A stretch of DNA of 64,000 nt from Shinella pollutisoli (GTDB lineage Bacteria; Pseudomonadota; Alphaproteobacteria; Rhizobiales; Rhizobiaceae), in the NCBI RefSeq assembly GCF_024609765.1, contig NZ_JANFDG010000011.1, positions 79,282 to 143,281 on the forward strand, in the 5' to 3' direction. Within the stretch, counting starts at the first letter, position 1. Every line of letters begins with the position of its first letter. The notes beneath the pieces were generated by a model. It saw only the letters and a program-made list of their open reading frames with translations, did no database searches and was not told where the DNA came from. Of this stretch, positions 19,029-28,270 are shown piece after piece. A program made the position numbers and the translations under genes.

Positions 19029-19894
19029 CGCTGACGCGCCGCACCATCCCGGGCTTCGCCGCCCTGTTCTCGCTGCCGCTCGCCTGGGTGCTGCTGCTGA
19101 TGGTCGTGCCCTATGCGATCATGATCTCGGTCGGCTTCTGGACGCGGCAGTTCCCGCTGTTCTACCCGGACTTCCAGTTCGGCAACTACGCGCAGATCCT
19201 CGCCGACCCGCAATACACGACCGTCATCCTGCGCACGCTGAAGATCGCCGCCTGCGTCACCGTCTGCGCGCTGCTGCTCGGCTATCCGCTCGCCTATTTC
19301 CTCGTCTTCACCGTCCGCTCGCAGAAGCTGCGCAACCTCCTCTACATGTCGGTGATCGTGCCGCTGTGGGTCTCCTACCTGCTGCGCGCCTACACGTGGA
19401 AGATCATCCTCGGCACCGACGGCGCGCTGAATTCGCTGCTCGTCTCCACCGGCCTCGTCTCCGCGCCGCTCGACATCTTCCTCTACAACCAGACGGCCAT
19501 GGTCGTGACGCTCGTCTACATCTTCGTGCCCTTCATGGTGATGCCGCTCTTCACCGTGCTCGACAACATCCCCCGCCGGCTGATCGAGGCCTCGGAGGAT
19601 CTCGGCGTCGGCCCGTTCATGACCTTCTGGAAGGTGATCTTCCCGCTCTCGCTCGGCGGCGTCATCGCCGGCGCGACCATGACCTTCTGCCTGTCCTTCG
19701 GCGATTTCGTCGCCCCGGTGCTCGTCGGCGGGCCGGACGGGACGATGGTGGCGAACCTCCTGCAGACGCAGTTCGGCGCCGCCCTCAACTGGCCGCTCGG
19801 ATCGGCGCTCGCGACGCTGGTGCTCGCGCTGGTGCTGATCCTCCTGCAACTCTCCAGCCGCCTCGACCGGGCCGGCCGGGTCGACCTGGCGTGA
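19025..19894 (+). CDS. polyamine-type ABC transporter permease (PotB/PotH family)
   Basis: A 289-residue inner-membrane permease with about six hydrophobic helices, starting near residue 13. The cytoplasmic EAA loop reads LIEASEDLGVGPFMTFWKVIFPLSLGGVIAG, which docks on the ATPase. It overlaps the ATPase gene by four bases and is followed after ten bases by the second permease. Size and topology are standard for the PotB branch. Confidence 0.92.
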   Translation: MTLTRRTIPGFAALFSLPLAWVLLLMVVPYAIMISVGFWTRQFPLFYPDFQFGNYAQILADPQYTTVILRTLKIAACVTVCALLLGYPLAYFLVFTVRSQKLRNLLYMSVIVPLWVSYLLRAYTWKIILGTDGALNSLLVSTGLVSAPLDIFLYNQTAMVVTLVYIFVPFMVMPLFTVLDNIPRRLIEASEDLGVGPFMTFWKVIFPLSLGGVIAGATMTFCLSFGDFVAPVLVGGPDGTMVANLLQTQFGAALNWPLGSALATLVLALVLILLQLSSRLDRAGRVDLA

Positions 19895-19904
19895 GGAGGC
19901 GGTG

Positions 19905-20693
19905 ATGCGGCGCTTGCACTGGTGGCAGAGGGGACTGGTCGGCGTCAGCCTCGGCGTGCTGGCCTTCCTCTACCTGCCGATCGTCATGCTGGTGATCTTC
20001 TCCTTCAACGACAGCAAGGTCACCTCCTTCCCGCTCTCGGGCTTCACGCTGCACTGGTACGAGGCCTTCCTCGCCAATGCGCAGATGCTGCGGGCGCTCG
20101 CCAACAGCCTGTGGGTGGCGCTCTTCGCCACCGCGCTTTCCGTCGTCATCGGCGTGACGGCGGCGCTTGCCCTCGACCGCTACGACTTTCCGGGAAAACG
20201 GCTGTTCCAGAACGTCATCCTGCTGCCCCTCAGCCTGCCGGGCATCGTCACCGGCATCGCCATGCTGAACTTCTACAAGCAGATCGGCATCCCGCAGAGC
20301 CTGACGGCGGTGGTGATCGGCCATGCCACGGCACTCCTCGGCGTCGTCGTCTCGCAGGTGATGGCCAGGCTCGCCAAGATCAACCGCCGCCAGTTCGAGG
20401 CCTCCGCCGACCTCGGCGCGACCCCGTTCGAGACCTTCCGCCACGTCACGCTGCCGGGCATCCGCAGCGCCATCGTGGGCTCGGCGCTGCTCTGCTTCAC
20501 GCTCTCCTTCGACGAGATCCCCGTCACCTACTTCCTGACGGGCCGCGAGGTGACGCTGCCGATCTACATCTACTCGACGCTCCGGCGCGGCATCACGCCG
20601 GAGATCAACGCCATCGGCACGGTGATCGTCGCCGTGTCCTTCGTCCTCATCGTCCTCTCGGTCACGCTCCTGCGCGACCGGGAGCGATCCTGA
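19905..20693 (+). CDS. polyamine-type ABC transporter permease (PotC/PotI family)
   Basis: A 262-residue permease with about six membrane helices and the EAA loop FEASADLGATPFETFRHVTLPGIRSAIVG. The ATG at 19905 lies five bases after AGGAGG; a GTG at 19902 is too close to that site. N-terminal segment LAFLYLPIVMLVIFSFNDSKVTSFPLSGFTLHWYEAF is typical of PotC. It completes the transporter and is followed by an aldehyde dehydrogenase gene 21 bases on. Confidence 0.92.
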   Translation: MRRLHWWQRGLVGVSLGVLAFLYLPIVMLVIFSFNDSKVTSFPLSGFTLHWYEAFLANAQMLRALANSLWVALFATALSVVIGVTAALALDRYDFPGKRLFQNVILLPLSLPGIVTGIAMLNFYKQIGIPQSLTAVVIGHATALLGVVVSQVMARLAKINRRQFEASADLGATPFETFRHVTLPGIRSAIVGSALLCFTLSFDEIPVTYFLTGREVTLPIYIYSTLRRGITPEINAIGTVIVAVSFVLIVLSVTLLRDRERS

Positions 20694-20714
20694 TCCATGG
20701 AAGGGAGAACAAGC

Positions 20715-22220
20715 ATGGACGCCTCGACCTACACCCACGATTTCTGGCGCAGCAAGGCCGGATCGCTGAAATTCCGCACGCAGCACTTCATCGACGGGGC
20801 CTATGTCGCCTCCGCCGACGGCCGCACCTTCCCGACGATCAACCCGGCGACCGGCGAGACGCTGGCCGAGGTCGCCCGCGGCGGTGCCGCAGAGATCGAC
20901 CGGGCCGTTTCGGTCGCCCGCAAGGCCTTCCGCTCCGGCGCCTGGTCGCGCATGGACCCGCGCGCCCGCATGGCCGTGCTGGAGAAATTCTCCGCCCTCA
21001 TCGAGGCGCATGCGGAGGAGTTCGCGGTGCTGGACAGCCTCGACATGGGCAAGCCGGTGATGGACATGATGAACATCGACATCCCCGGCTCCGTCACGTC
21101 GCTGAAATTCTTCTCCGAGACGATCGACAAGATCGAGGGTGCGGTGACGGCGACGGCGGCCAACGCGCTGCACTACATCCTGCGCCAGCCGCTCGGCGTC
21201 GTCGGCCTGATCGTGCCGTGGAACTACCCGCTGATGATGGCCGCCTGGAAGCTCGGGCCAGCGCTCGCCACCGGCAACTCGGTGGTGCTGAAGCCGGCCG
21301 AGCAGTCGCCGCTGTCGGCGAACCTCCTGGCCGAGCTCTTCATCGAGGCGGGCGGGCCGGCGGGCGTGCTCAACGTCGTGCACGGCCTCGGCGAGGAGGC
21401 CGGCAAGGCGCTGGCGCTCCACAACGACGTCGACAAGATCGGCTTCACCGGCTCCACCGAGGTCGGCAAGCTCCTGATGATCTATGCCGGCCAGTCGAAC
21501 ATGAAGCGGGTCTCGACGGAATGCGGCGGCAAGACCCCGCAGATCGTGCTCGGCGACTACGACGACCTCGACACCGCCGTCACCTATGCCGTCAACGGCA
21601 TCTACGGCAACCAGGGCGAGGTCTGCAACGCCGGCTCGCGCATCCTCGTCGAGAAGGGCATCCACGACGATTTCGTCGAGCGCTTCACCGCCCGCACCCG
21701 CGAGACTTTCGTGCTCGGCGACCCGCTCGACCCGGCCACCACCATCGGCCCGCTGGTGACGGCCTCGCACCAGAAGCGCGTGCTCGACTATATCGACATC
21801 GGCCGCAGGGAGGGCGCGGCGCTGCGCTTCGGCGGCGGCACGTTCGCCGCGGCACCGGCCGGCGCCTATGTCGAGCCGACGCTCTTCACCGGCGTCGACA
21901 ACGGCATGCAGATCGCCCGCGAGGAGATCTTCGGGCCGGTCGCGGCGATCATCCCGGTCGACGGGGTGGACGACGCGATCGCCGTCGCCAACGATTCGAT
22001 CTACGGGCTCGCCGCCTCGATCTGGACGCGCGACGTCACCAAGGCGCACACCTTCGCCCGCGACATCGAGGCCGGCGTCGTCTGGGTCAACTGCTTCGAC
22101 CACGGCGACATGACGTCGATCTGGGGCGGCTACAAGCAGACCGGCAACGGCCGCGACAAGTGCCTCGAGGCGCTGACGCAGTACACGCAGACGAAGTCCG
22201 TGTGGATCAACCTCGGCTGA
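20715..22220 (+). CDS. aldehyde dehydrogenase, probably aminoaldehyde-type (PuuC/betaine aldehyde dehydrogenase-like)
   Basis: A 501-residue NAD(P)-dependent aldehyde dehydrogenase. Conserved elements: VPWNYPLMMAAWKLGPALATGNSVVLKPAEQSP for cofactor binding, FTGSTEVGK, the general-base Glu in STECGGKTPQIV and catalytic Cys in NQGEVCNAGSR. The C-terminal EEIFGPV motif is present. Start 20715 follows AAGGGAG by eight bases; an upstream ATG at 20697 has no site. Context after a polyamine-type transporter suggests oxidation of an aminoaldehyde formed from the imported amine. Substrate is inferred. Confidence 0.88.
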   Translation: MDASTYTHDFWRSKAGSLKFRTQHFIDGAYVASADGRTFPTINPATGETLAEVARGGAAEIDRAVSVARKAFRSGAWSRMDPRARMAVLEKFSALIEAHAEEFAVLDSLDMGKPVMDMMNIDIPGSVTSLKFFSETIDKIEGAVTATAANALHYILRQPLGVVGLIVPWNYPLMMAAWKLGPALATGNSVVLKPAEQSPLSANLLAELFIEAGGPAGVLNVVHGLGEEAGKALALHNDVDKIGFTGSTEVGKLLMIYAGQSNMKRVSTECGGKTPQIVLGDYDDLDTAVTYAVNGIYGNQGEVCNAGSRILVEKGIHDDFVERFTARTRETFVLGDPLDPATTIGPLVTASHQKRVLDYIDIGRREGAALRFGGGTFAAAPAGAYVEPTLFTGVDNGMQIAREEIFGPVAAIIPVDGVDDAIAVANDSIYGLAASIWTRDVTKAHTFARDIEAGVVWVNCFDHGDMTSIWGGYKQTGNGRDKCLEALTQYTQTKSVWINLG

Positions 22221-22229
22221 TCTTGGAAC

Positions 22230-22254
22230 GGGCGGCGCATCCGGCGCGCCGCCC
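22230..22254. terminator. GC-rich hairpin between convergent genes
   Basis: Inverted repeat GGGCGGCG (22230-22237) and CGCCGCCC (22247-22254) in the 42-base gap between the convergent aldehyde dehydrogenase and XRE-cupin genes. No T-run follows, so termination is only a suggestion from position. Confidence 0.35.
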
Positions 22255-22262
22255 GCCGCGCC

Positions 22263-22916
22263 TCAGTAGCTCGGCGGCGTGATCGCCCAGATCACGACCG
22301 CCTCGGCATCGCCGGTGTTGGCGTAGCGGTGGGGGGTGTTGCTCGGGAAGGCGAAGCTGTCGCCGGCGAGCAGGACGACGTGCCTCTCGTTGATCCAGAG
22401 GTCGAGCTGGCCGGAGACGACGATCCCGGTCTCCTCGCCGACATGGGTATAGGGCGTCTCGCCGCTCCGGCTGCCGGGCGGGAAGGTGCACCAGAGGAGC
22501 TCGAGCTGCCGGTCGAGATTGGGCGACAGCAGCTCGTCGACGATGCCGTTGGCGTAGTGGAGCTTGCGGCGGGAGGGCGCGCGCACGACGAAGTCGCGCA
22601 GTTCCTCGTCGTCGTCGGCCGCCGGCGGGAAGAACCAGCTGATCGTCACGCCGAGCGCCCGGCTGATCGAATAGAGCGCCTTGACCGACGGGTTGGCGAG
22701 CCCCCGCTCGATCTGGCTCAGATACCCTTGCGACAGGCCGGTGGCGGCGGCGAGCTCGCCGAGCGTCATGTCCTTCGCCTTGCGCAGGCCCTTGATGTCC
22801 TGGCCGACGCGCCCGTCGAGATTGACGATGTCGGCGATCCGGATGGTCTCGTCCCCGGCCTCGGCGAGGCCGAGGCTGTTCGAGGGTCTCAAGAATTTCG
22901 GCTCGTTCCTGCTCAT
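22263..22916 (-). CDS. XRE-cupin transcriptional regulator, PuuR-like
   Basis: A 217-residue regulator. An XRE helix-turn-helix (about 38-90, GQDIKGLRKAKDMTLGELAAATGLSQGYLSQIERGLANPSVKALYSISRALGV) is joined to a cupin_2 domain (about 140-215, YTHVGEETGIVVSGQLDLWINERHVVLLAGDSFAFPSNTPHRYANTG). This is the layout of PuuR, which represses putrescine catabolism. Start MSRNEPKFLR has a GGA site; the frame runs 23 codons further upstream. It is divergent from the flavoprotein-led operon and most likely controls it, the aldehyde dehydrogenase operon, or both. Confidence 0.87.
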   Translation of the reverse strand: MSRNEPKFLRPSNSLGLAEAGDETIRIADIVNLDGRVGQDIKGLRKAKDMTLGELAAATGLSQGYLSQIERGLANPSVKALYSISRALGVTISWFFPPAADDDEELRDFVVRAPSRRKLHYANGIVDELLSPNLDRQLELLWCTFPPGSRSGETPYTHVGEETGIVVSGQLDLWINERHVVLLAGDSFAFPSNTPHRYANTGDAEAVVIWAITPPSY

Positions 22917-23080
22917 TTCGGTCCTGTCTGCGTCGTCATCCCGCGGACCATAAGCCAGCCCTCTGCCGGATTCCACAAAATTCACTCTATCAAATTTTTG
23001 GCATTGAATATTTACTTTTCAAAAATCCGCGGTATCGTTTTTCATATCGACGGTTGCCATAACAACGAGGGGGAGCTCGC
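22917..23080. promoter_or_regulatory. AT-rich divergent promoter region
   Basis: 164 bases between the XRE-cupin regulator and the flavoprotein operon. The part 22973-23050 (for example ATCAAATTTTTGGCATTGAATATTT as seen in two blocks) is much richer in A+T than its flanks. GGGGGAG precedes the ATG at 23081. This is the natural place for the regulator's operator; the exact site was not resolved. Confidence 0.5.
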
Positions 23081-24694
23081 ATGAGTGCCGCAACCGCGCC
23101 AAAGGCCGCTTATGACGTCATCGTCATCGGTGCGGGGCACAACGGCCTTGTCTGCGCGAACTATCTCGCCAAATCCGGAAAGAAGGTGCTCGTGCTGGAG
23201 CGCCGCGGCATCGTCGGCGGCGCCGCCGTGACGGAGGAGATCGCACCCGGCTTCAGGGCCTCGATCTTCTCCTACCTGATGAGCCTCCTGCACCCGCGCA
23301 TCATCCGCGAGCTCGACCTCAAGGCCCACGGGCTGGAGGTGCTGCCCTGCTCCGACATGGTCTCGCCGGTCGACGGCGGCGACTACATCCTCTTCTCCGA
23401 GGACATCAGGAAGACGCAGGACAGCTTCCGGAAATTCTCCGAAAAGGACGCGGAGATCTATCCGGTCTTCGACCAGTATCTCCGCGAGGCGACCGACATC
23501 GTCCGCAAGCTGCTCTGGGAGACGCCGCCCGACCCGTCGCGGCGCGACTGGAAGACGTTCCGGGACATGGCCTCGCTCGTCTGGCGCTACCGCAAGGTCG
23601 GCCGCAAGATGTACCGCATCGCCGACATGCTGACGATGAGCGCCTACGACTTCCTCAGGGAATGGTTCGAGGACGAGCGCGTGATGGCGGTGATCGCCTA
23701 TTACGCCTCGATCGGCACCTTCGCCGGGCCGAAGACGCCGGGCACCGCCTATGTCATCCTGCACCACATCATGGGCGAGCACGAGGGCGCCGGCGGCTGG
23801 GGCTTCATCAAGGGCGGCATGGGCTCGATCACCCAGGCGCTCGCCGCCTCCGCCCGCAGCCACGGCGTCGACATCGTCACCGATGCGTCGGTCGCCGAGA
23901 TCAAGGTCGGCGGCAACAGGGTGCGCTCGGTGCTGACGACGGACGGGCGCGAGTTCACCGCGCCGGTCATCGCCTCGAACGCGTCGGCCAAGACGCTCTA
24001 TCTCGACATGCTCGACCCCAAGCTGCTGCCGGACGAGGTGCTGCGCGAGATCCGCGGCTACCGGACGTTCTCGACGGCCTTCAAGATGAACGTCGCCTGC
24101 GAGCGCCCGCCGCAATACACGATCCTCGACAAGGTGCGCGCCGACGGCGTGCTCGGCAAGTTCGACTACCCGACCTACATGCATATCGCGCCGGACATCG
24201 ACTATCTCGAGCGGGCCTATGACGACGCCAAGTACGGCTGGTATTCGAGCGCGCCGTTCCTGACGCCGGTCTGCCCGACGATGGTCGACGACACGCTGGC
24301 GCCGCCCGGCAAGCACGTCGTCAACTTCTTCGGCGGCCACGCCCCCTACGAGCTGAAGGGCGGCGACTGGGCGACGGAAAAGGACAATTTCCGCAAGGTC
24401 GTCTTCGACACGATCGAGCGCTTCGCACCCGGCTTCTCCAACGACGTCATCGAGGCGCAGCTCCTCGTCGCACCCGACATCGAGAAGATCGTCAACCTGC
24501 CGCAGGGCCATATCTTCCACGGCGAACTGTCGCCGGACCAGCTGTTCTTCCAGCGGCCGGTCTCGGGCTATGCCGACTACCGGACCCCCATCGGCGGCCT
24601 CTATATCTGCGGCTCGTCCATGCATCCGGGCGGCGGCGTCTCCGGCATCCCCGGCTTCAACGCCGCGCGCGAAATCCTGCGCGACATCCGGTGA
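23081..24694 (+). CDS. FAD-dependent oxidoreductase of the phytoene-desaturase/PYROXD2 type
   Basis: A 537-residue flavoprotein. The N-terminal dinucleotide motif is YDVIVIGAGHNGLVCANYLAKSGKKVLVLERR (about 11-42), followed by GGAAVTEEIAPGFRASIFSYLMSLLHP. The C-terminus has the second FAD motif GLYICGSSMHPGGGVSGIPGFNAAREIL. This family (NAD(P)/FAD-dependent, carotenoid-desaturase fold) includes amine- and ring-oxidising enzymes as well as uncharacterised ones; no carotenoid genes are nearby, so carotenoid work is unlikely. It leads an operon with a GcvT-like protein and a polyamine-type transporter. Confidence 0.85.
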   Translation: MSAATAPKAAYDVIVIGAGHNGLVCANYLAKSGKKVLVLERRGIVGGAAVTEEIAPGFRASIFSYLMSLLHPRIIRELDLKAHGLEVLPCSDMVSPVDGGDYILFSEDIRKTQDSFRKFSEKDAEIYPVFDQYLREATDIVRKLLWETPPDPSRRDWKTFRDMASLVWRYRKVGRKMYRIADMLTMSAYDFLREWFEDERVMAVIAYYASIGTFAGPKTPGTAYVILHHIMGEHEGAGGWGFIKGGMGSITQALAASARSHGVDIVTDASVAEIKVGGNRVRSVLTTDGREFTAPVIASNASAKTLYLDMLDPKLLPDEVLREIRGYRTFSTAFKMNVACERPPQYTILDKVRADGVLGKFDYPTYMHIAPDIDYLERAYDDAKYGWYSSAPFLTPVCPTMVDDTLAPPGKHVVNFFGGHAPYELKGGDWATEKDNFRKVVFDTIERFAPGFSNDVIEAQLLVAPDIEKIVNLPQGHIFHGELSPDQLFFQRPVSGYADYRTPIGGLYICGSSMHPGGGVSGIPGFNAAREILRDIR

Positions 24695-25827
24695 GCGCCA
24701 TGACCTTCACCCGCAACACCCCCTATCATTCCCGGCAAGCCGCACTCGGCGCGGAGTTCGTCGACCGCGTCGGCTTCGCCGCCGCCTATCACTACGGCTC
24801 CATCGCGGAGGAGCACAAGGCGACGCGCGAGGCGGTCGGCATCTTCGACGTCTACTACCAGGTGATGATCGCGGTGATCGGGCCGGACGCGGCCGCCTTC
24901 CTCGACGGGCTTTCGGTCAACGACATCGCCGGCATGGCGGTCGGCGGCGTGCGCTACACCTCGATCTGCAACGCCGACGGCGGCATGATCGACGACCTCA
25001 CCGTCTTCCGCTTCTCCGAGACGGAATACCGGCTCGCGCCGACGCCGACGCGTGTCGGCCCCGTCCTCGCCTGGCTGGAGCGGAACCGCGGGACGAACCC
25101 CGTCGCCATCGTCAATCTCGGCTATCGCGACGCCTATCTCTCGGTGCAGGGGCCGCAGTCGCGCGCACTCCTGCAATCGCTGACCGATGCGGACCTCGGA
25201 AACGACAGCCTGCGCTATTTCCAGTTCACGCAAGGGGCCGTCGCCGGCATTCCCGGCGCCGTCATCTCCCGCACCGGCTATTCGGGCGAGCTCGGCTTCG
25301 AGCTGTTCTATCCGTCGGAATATGCCGGGCACCTGTGGGACACCGTCGTCGCCGCCGGCAAGGCGCACGGGCTTCGTCCCTGCGGGCTCGGCGCGCTGGT
25401 GACGCTCCGCATGGAGAAGAAATACCCGCTCTACGGGCTCGACATCTCGGAGGCCTCGACGCCGATCGAGGCGGACCTCGGCTGGACCTTCCGGGCCGCC
25501 AAGGGCGACTTCATCGGCCGCGAGCGGATCGCGGAACAGGCACAGAACGGCACCGAAAGGCGCCTCGTCCTGCTTTCCGCCGACGACCTTGCGCCCACCT
25601 TCGCGATCGGCGACGCCATCGAGGCGGAGGGGCGAAAGGTCGGCGCGGTCACCTCGGCGGCCAAGGGCCACACGGTCGGCAAGAGCCTGGCGATGGGCTA
25701 TGTCGAGACCGGTTTCGATACGGACGGGCTGTCGCTCGTCATCGCTTCGGCGGGCGGCGAACGGGTTCCCGTCACGCTCCACCGCAAGCCGGTCTACGAC
25801 CCGGCGGGAGAGCGGGCACGCAGCTAG
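24691..25827 (+). CDS. GcvT-family (aminomethyltransferase-like) folate-binding protein
   Basis: A 378-residue protein like the T-protein of glycine cleavage and the folate domains of dimethylglycine or sarcosine dehydrogenases. Marks: EEHKATREAVGIFDVYYQVMIAVIGPDAAAFLDGLSVND, the turn YTSICNADGGMIDDLTVFR, and SRTGYSGELGFELFYP. It may transfer a one-carbon unit to tetrahydrofolate from a substrate oxidised by the flavoprotein just upstream; that is inference. Starts with GTG overlapping the previous stop, or ATG at 24700. No gcvH or gcvP lies nearby, so it is not the housekeeping glycine cleavage gene. Confidence 0.85.
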   Translation: MSAMTFTRNTPYHSRQAALGAEFVDRVGFAAAYHYGSIAEEHKATREAVGIFDVYYQVMIAVIGPDAAAFLDGLSVNDIAGMAVGGVRYTSICNADGGMIDDLTVFRFSETEYRLAPTPTRVGPVLAWLERNRGTNPVAIVNLGYRDAYLSVQGPQSRALLQSLTDADLGNDSLRYFQFTQGAVAGIPGAVISRTGYSGELGFELFYPSEYAGHLWDTVVAAGKAHGLRPCGLGALVTLRMEKKYPLYGLDISEASTPIEADLGWTFRAAKGDFIGRERIAEQAQNGTERRLVLLSADDLAPTFAIGDAIEAEGRKVGAVTSAAKGHTVGKSLAMGYVETGFDTDGLSLVIASAGGERVPVTLHRKPVYDPAGERARS

Positions 25828-25861
25828 GCAGAGTTTCAAGAACCACAAAGGGGAGCACGCC

Positions 25862-26992
25862 ATGCCGATTAACAGCAGATTCACACGCCGTTCGATCCTC
25901 AAGCATACGGCGCAGGCGACCGCGCTGCTGGCAGCGCCGGCGATCCTCGGAAGGGCAAGCCTCGCCGGCGCGCAGGATTCGTTTGCCGGCGAGAGCCTGA
26001 TCGTCGTCTCCTGGTCGGGCAACCACGAGCAGAGCTTTCGCGAGAGCGTCGTCGAGCCGTTCAACGAGAAATACGGGACCAAGGTCGAGACGGTCGGCGG
26101 CTGGGACCAGATGATCGCCCAGATCAAGGCGGCACCCGCGGACAACCCGCCCTTCGACCTGACCATCGCCGACGAATACACGACCTCGCTCGGCCTTGCC
26201 GAGAACGTCTTCCTGAAGACCGACCGGTCCGGGATCAAGGGCTTCGAGGCCGTGTCGCCCTGGTTCGACGCGCATCGCGGCGCGGCGCGCGACTACGGCG
26301 TGCCCTTCGGCGGCGGGTCGCTGTGGATGGTGGCGAGCCGCTCCTCGGGCATCGGCGCCGGAAGCTGGAAAGGCTTCTGGGACGAGCGCGCCAAGGGCAA
26401 GACGACCATGGACGCGGCCGCCTTCTACTGGGACCTCTGCGTGCCCGCCATCCTCTCCGACCGCAAGCCCGGCATCGACGAGGTCTTCGACAGCCCGGCC
26501 GAGGTCGAGGCGCTGTTTGCCGAGCTCGACAAGCTGCAAATGGCGAAGTGGTACAGCGACGGGGCGGAGCTCGCCAACATCCTCATCCAGGAGACGGCCG
26601 AGATCGCCATGGTCTATTCCGCCGACGCCCGCGGCTTCATGAAGGAGTTCGGCGAGACGCACGAGATCGCCATCCCGGCCGAGGGAACCGCCTCCTACAC
26701 GAACTGGTTCATGAAGGTCCGCGGCACCCGCCATCCGGAGCTGTCCGACCTCTTCCTCTCCTATCTCCTCGAAAAGGAGACGCAGCAGCGCTTCCTCGAC
26801 AACTCGACCGACTTCCTGTCGCGCACGGACCTGACGCCGCCGGCACACTGGCCGGACTATCCGACGACGGAAGAGGCGATCGCCAAGACGTTCAACCTCT
26901 TCAGCCTCAAGGGCTGGGACGCCTTCGGCGCGAACTGGGACGCGCTCAACGACCGCATGAAGCAGACGATCGCCACCACGTCGCGCGGCTGA
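25862..26992 (+). CDS. ABC transporter periplasmic binding protein (polyamine type, Tat-like signal)
   Basis: A 376-residue binding protein. The N-terminus SRFTRRSILKHTAQATALLAAPAILG carries a twin-arginine motif, suggesting Tat export, with cleavage near AGAQ. Mature part begins DSFAGESLIVVSWSGNHEQSFRESVVEPFNEKYGTKVE, the PotD/PotF-like fold. AAAGGGGAG precedes the ATG. It follows the GcvT-like gene by 35 bases and is separated from its ATPase gene by a RIME-like repeat, as in the first polyamine operon. Ligand unknown. Confidence 0.87.
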   Translation: MPINSRFTRRSILKHTAQATALLAAPAILGRASLAGAQDSFAGESLIVVSWSGNHEQSFRESVVEPFNEKYGTKVETVGGWDQMIAQIKAAPADNPPFDLTIADEYTTSLGLAENVFLKTDRSGIKGFEAVSPWFDAHRGAARDYGVPFGGGSLWMVASRSSGIGAGSWKGFWDERAKGKTTMDAAAFYWDLCVPAILSDRKPGIDEVFDSPAEVEALFAELDKLQMAKWYSDGAELANILIQETAEIAMVYSADARGFMKEFGETHEIAIPAEGTASYTNWFMKVRGTRHPELSDLFLSYLLEKETQQRFLDNSTDFLSRTDLTPPAHWPDYPTTEEAIAKTFNLFSLKGWDAFGANWDALNDRMKQTIATTSRG

Positions 26993-27019
26993 GCGAGGGC
27001 GTGCGGGCAAGGAGACGGG

Positions 27020-27180
27020 AATCGCCTGTGGAATGGCGAGGGTGCTTCCTGCCCCTTCTCCCCGGCGGGGAGAAGGCCGCGGCAGCGGGATGAAAGGGGG
27101 CGTAGGCAAGATGCGGCGAACTCGCCCCCTCATCCGACCCTTCGGGCCACCTTCTCCCCGCCGGGGAGAAGGGGAAACGG
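27020..27180. repeat. RIME-like palindromic intergenic repeat, copy B
   Basis: About 160 bases similar to copy A at 17719-17880. Outer palindromes CCCCTTCTCCCCGGCGGGGA (27052) and TTCTCCCCGCCGGGGAGAAG (ending near 27174) flank CCTCATCCGACCCTTCGGGC. It sits between a binding-protein gene and its ATPase gene. The two copies differ at scattered positions, so they are old or independently acquired members of one family. Confidence 0.85.
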
Positions 27181-27223
27181 CCAGGTCGCTTCCATATACG
27201 ACAGCCCCGGACAAGGAGACGCC

Positions 27224-28270
27224 GTGAGCGAGAGCATCCTGGAGCTCGAAAGGGTCCGCCTGCAATACGGGCCGGTCGTGGCGGTCGACGACGTCACCGT
27301 CGCCGTCGGCAGGGGCGAGTTCGTGACGCTGCTCGGCCCGTCCGGCTCCGGCAAGACCTCGACGCTGCGCCTCGTCGGCGGCTTCGAGCATCCGACCGGC
27401 GGCGTGATCCGCATCGCCGGCCGTCCGGTGAACGGCCTGCCGGCGAACCGGCGCGACACCGCCACCATCTTCCAGAGCGGCGCGCTCTTCCCGCACAAGA
27501 CCGTGGCGGAGAACATCGCCTACGGGCTGAGGATGCGCCGCGTGCCCGCCGCCGAGATCGCGCGGCGGGTCGCCGAGATGCTGGAGATCGTCGCCCTGCC
27601 CGGCTTCGAGCACCGCTATCCGGCGGAGATGTCCGGCGGCCAGCGCCAGCGCGTGGCGCTCGCCCGATCGCTCGTCGTCCGGCCGTCGCTGCTCCTCTTC
27701 GACGAGCCGCTGTCGGCGCTCGACCTGGCGCTGAAGCTGCAATTGCGCGCCGAGATCAAGCGGCTGCACGCAGAGCTCGGCTTCTCCGCCGTCTTCGTCA
27801 CGCACGACCAGGGCGAGGCGCTGTCGCTCTCCGACCGTGTCGCCGTCATGCAGAAGGGCCGCATCGAGCAGATCGACCGGCCCGACACGCTCTACAACCG
27901 GCCCGCCAGCGAATTCGTCTACACGTTCATGGGCGAGTCGAACCGGCTGGACGTCACCGTCGGCGGCGGCGCGATCCGCGACCTCCAGGGGCACCTCCTG
28001 CCGCTGACGCTCGAAGACGGCCTTGCCGAGGGCGCCTGGCGGCTCTACCTGCGGCCCTCGCGCCTCCATCTTTCCGAGCACGAGCCCGTCCGCTCCAACG
28101 CGCTGCGCTGCACGGTGTCCATGGTCGAGTTCCTCGGCGATCATTTCCGCTATCACCTCGCCTGCCACGGCCTGCGGCTGATGTGCGACGTGTCCGCAAA
28201 GCTCGGCCTCTCCGAGGGAAGCGACGTCATCGCCTCCTGGGACGGGGCGGACATGAGGGCCTATCGATGA
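27224..28270 (+). CDS. polyamine-type ABC transporter ATPase
   Basis: A 348-residue ATPase with Walker A GPSGSGKTS, Q-loop TIFQSGALFPHKTV, signature MSGGQRQRVALARS, Walker B LLLFDEPLSALD and switch His in VTHDQGEA. A TOBE domain follows (about 265-345). GTG start with AAGGAG upstream. It is paralogous to the ATPase at 17946. The stop overlaps the start of the next permease by four bases. Confidence 0.92.
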   Translation: MSESILELERVRLQYGPVVAVDDVTVAVGRGEFVTLLGPSGSGKTSTLRLVGGFEHPTGGVIRIAGRPVNGLPANRRDTATIFQSGALFPHKTVAENIAYGLRMRRVPAAEIARRVAEMLEIVALPGFEHRYPAEMSGGQRQRVALARSLVVRPSLLLFDEPLSALDLALKLQLRAEIKRLHAELGFSAVFVTHDQGEALSLSDRVAVMQKGRIEQIDRPDTLYNRPASEFVYTFMGESNRLDVTVGGGAIRDLQGHLLPLTLEDGLAEGAWRLYLRPSRLHLSEHEPVRSNALRCTVSMVEFLGDHFRYHLACHGLRLMCDVSAKLGLSEGSDVIASWDGADMRAYR

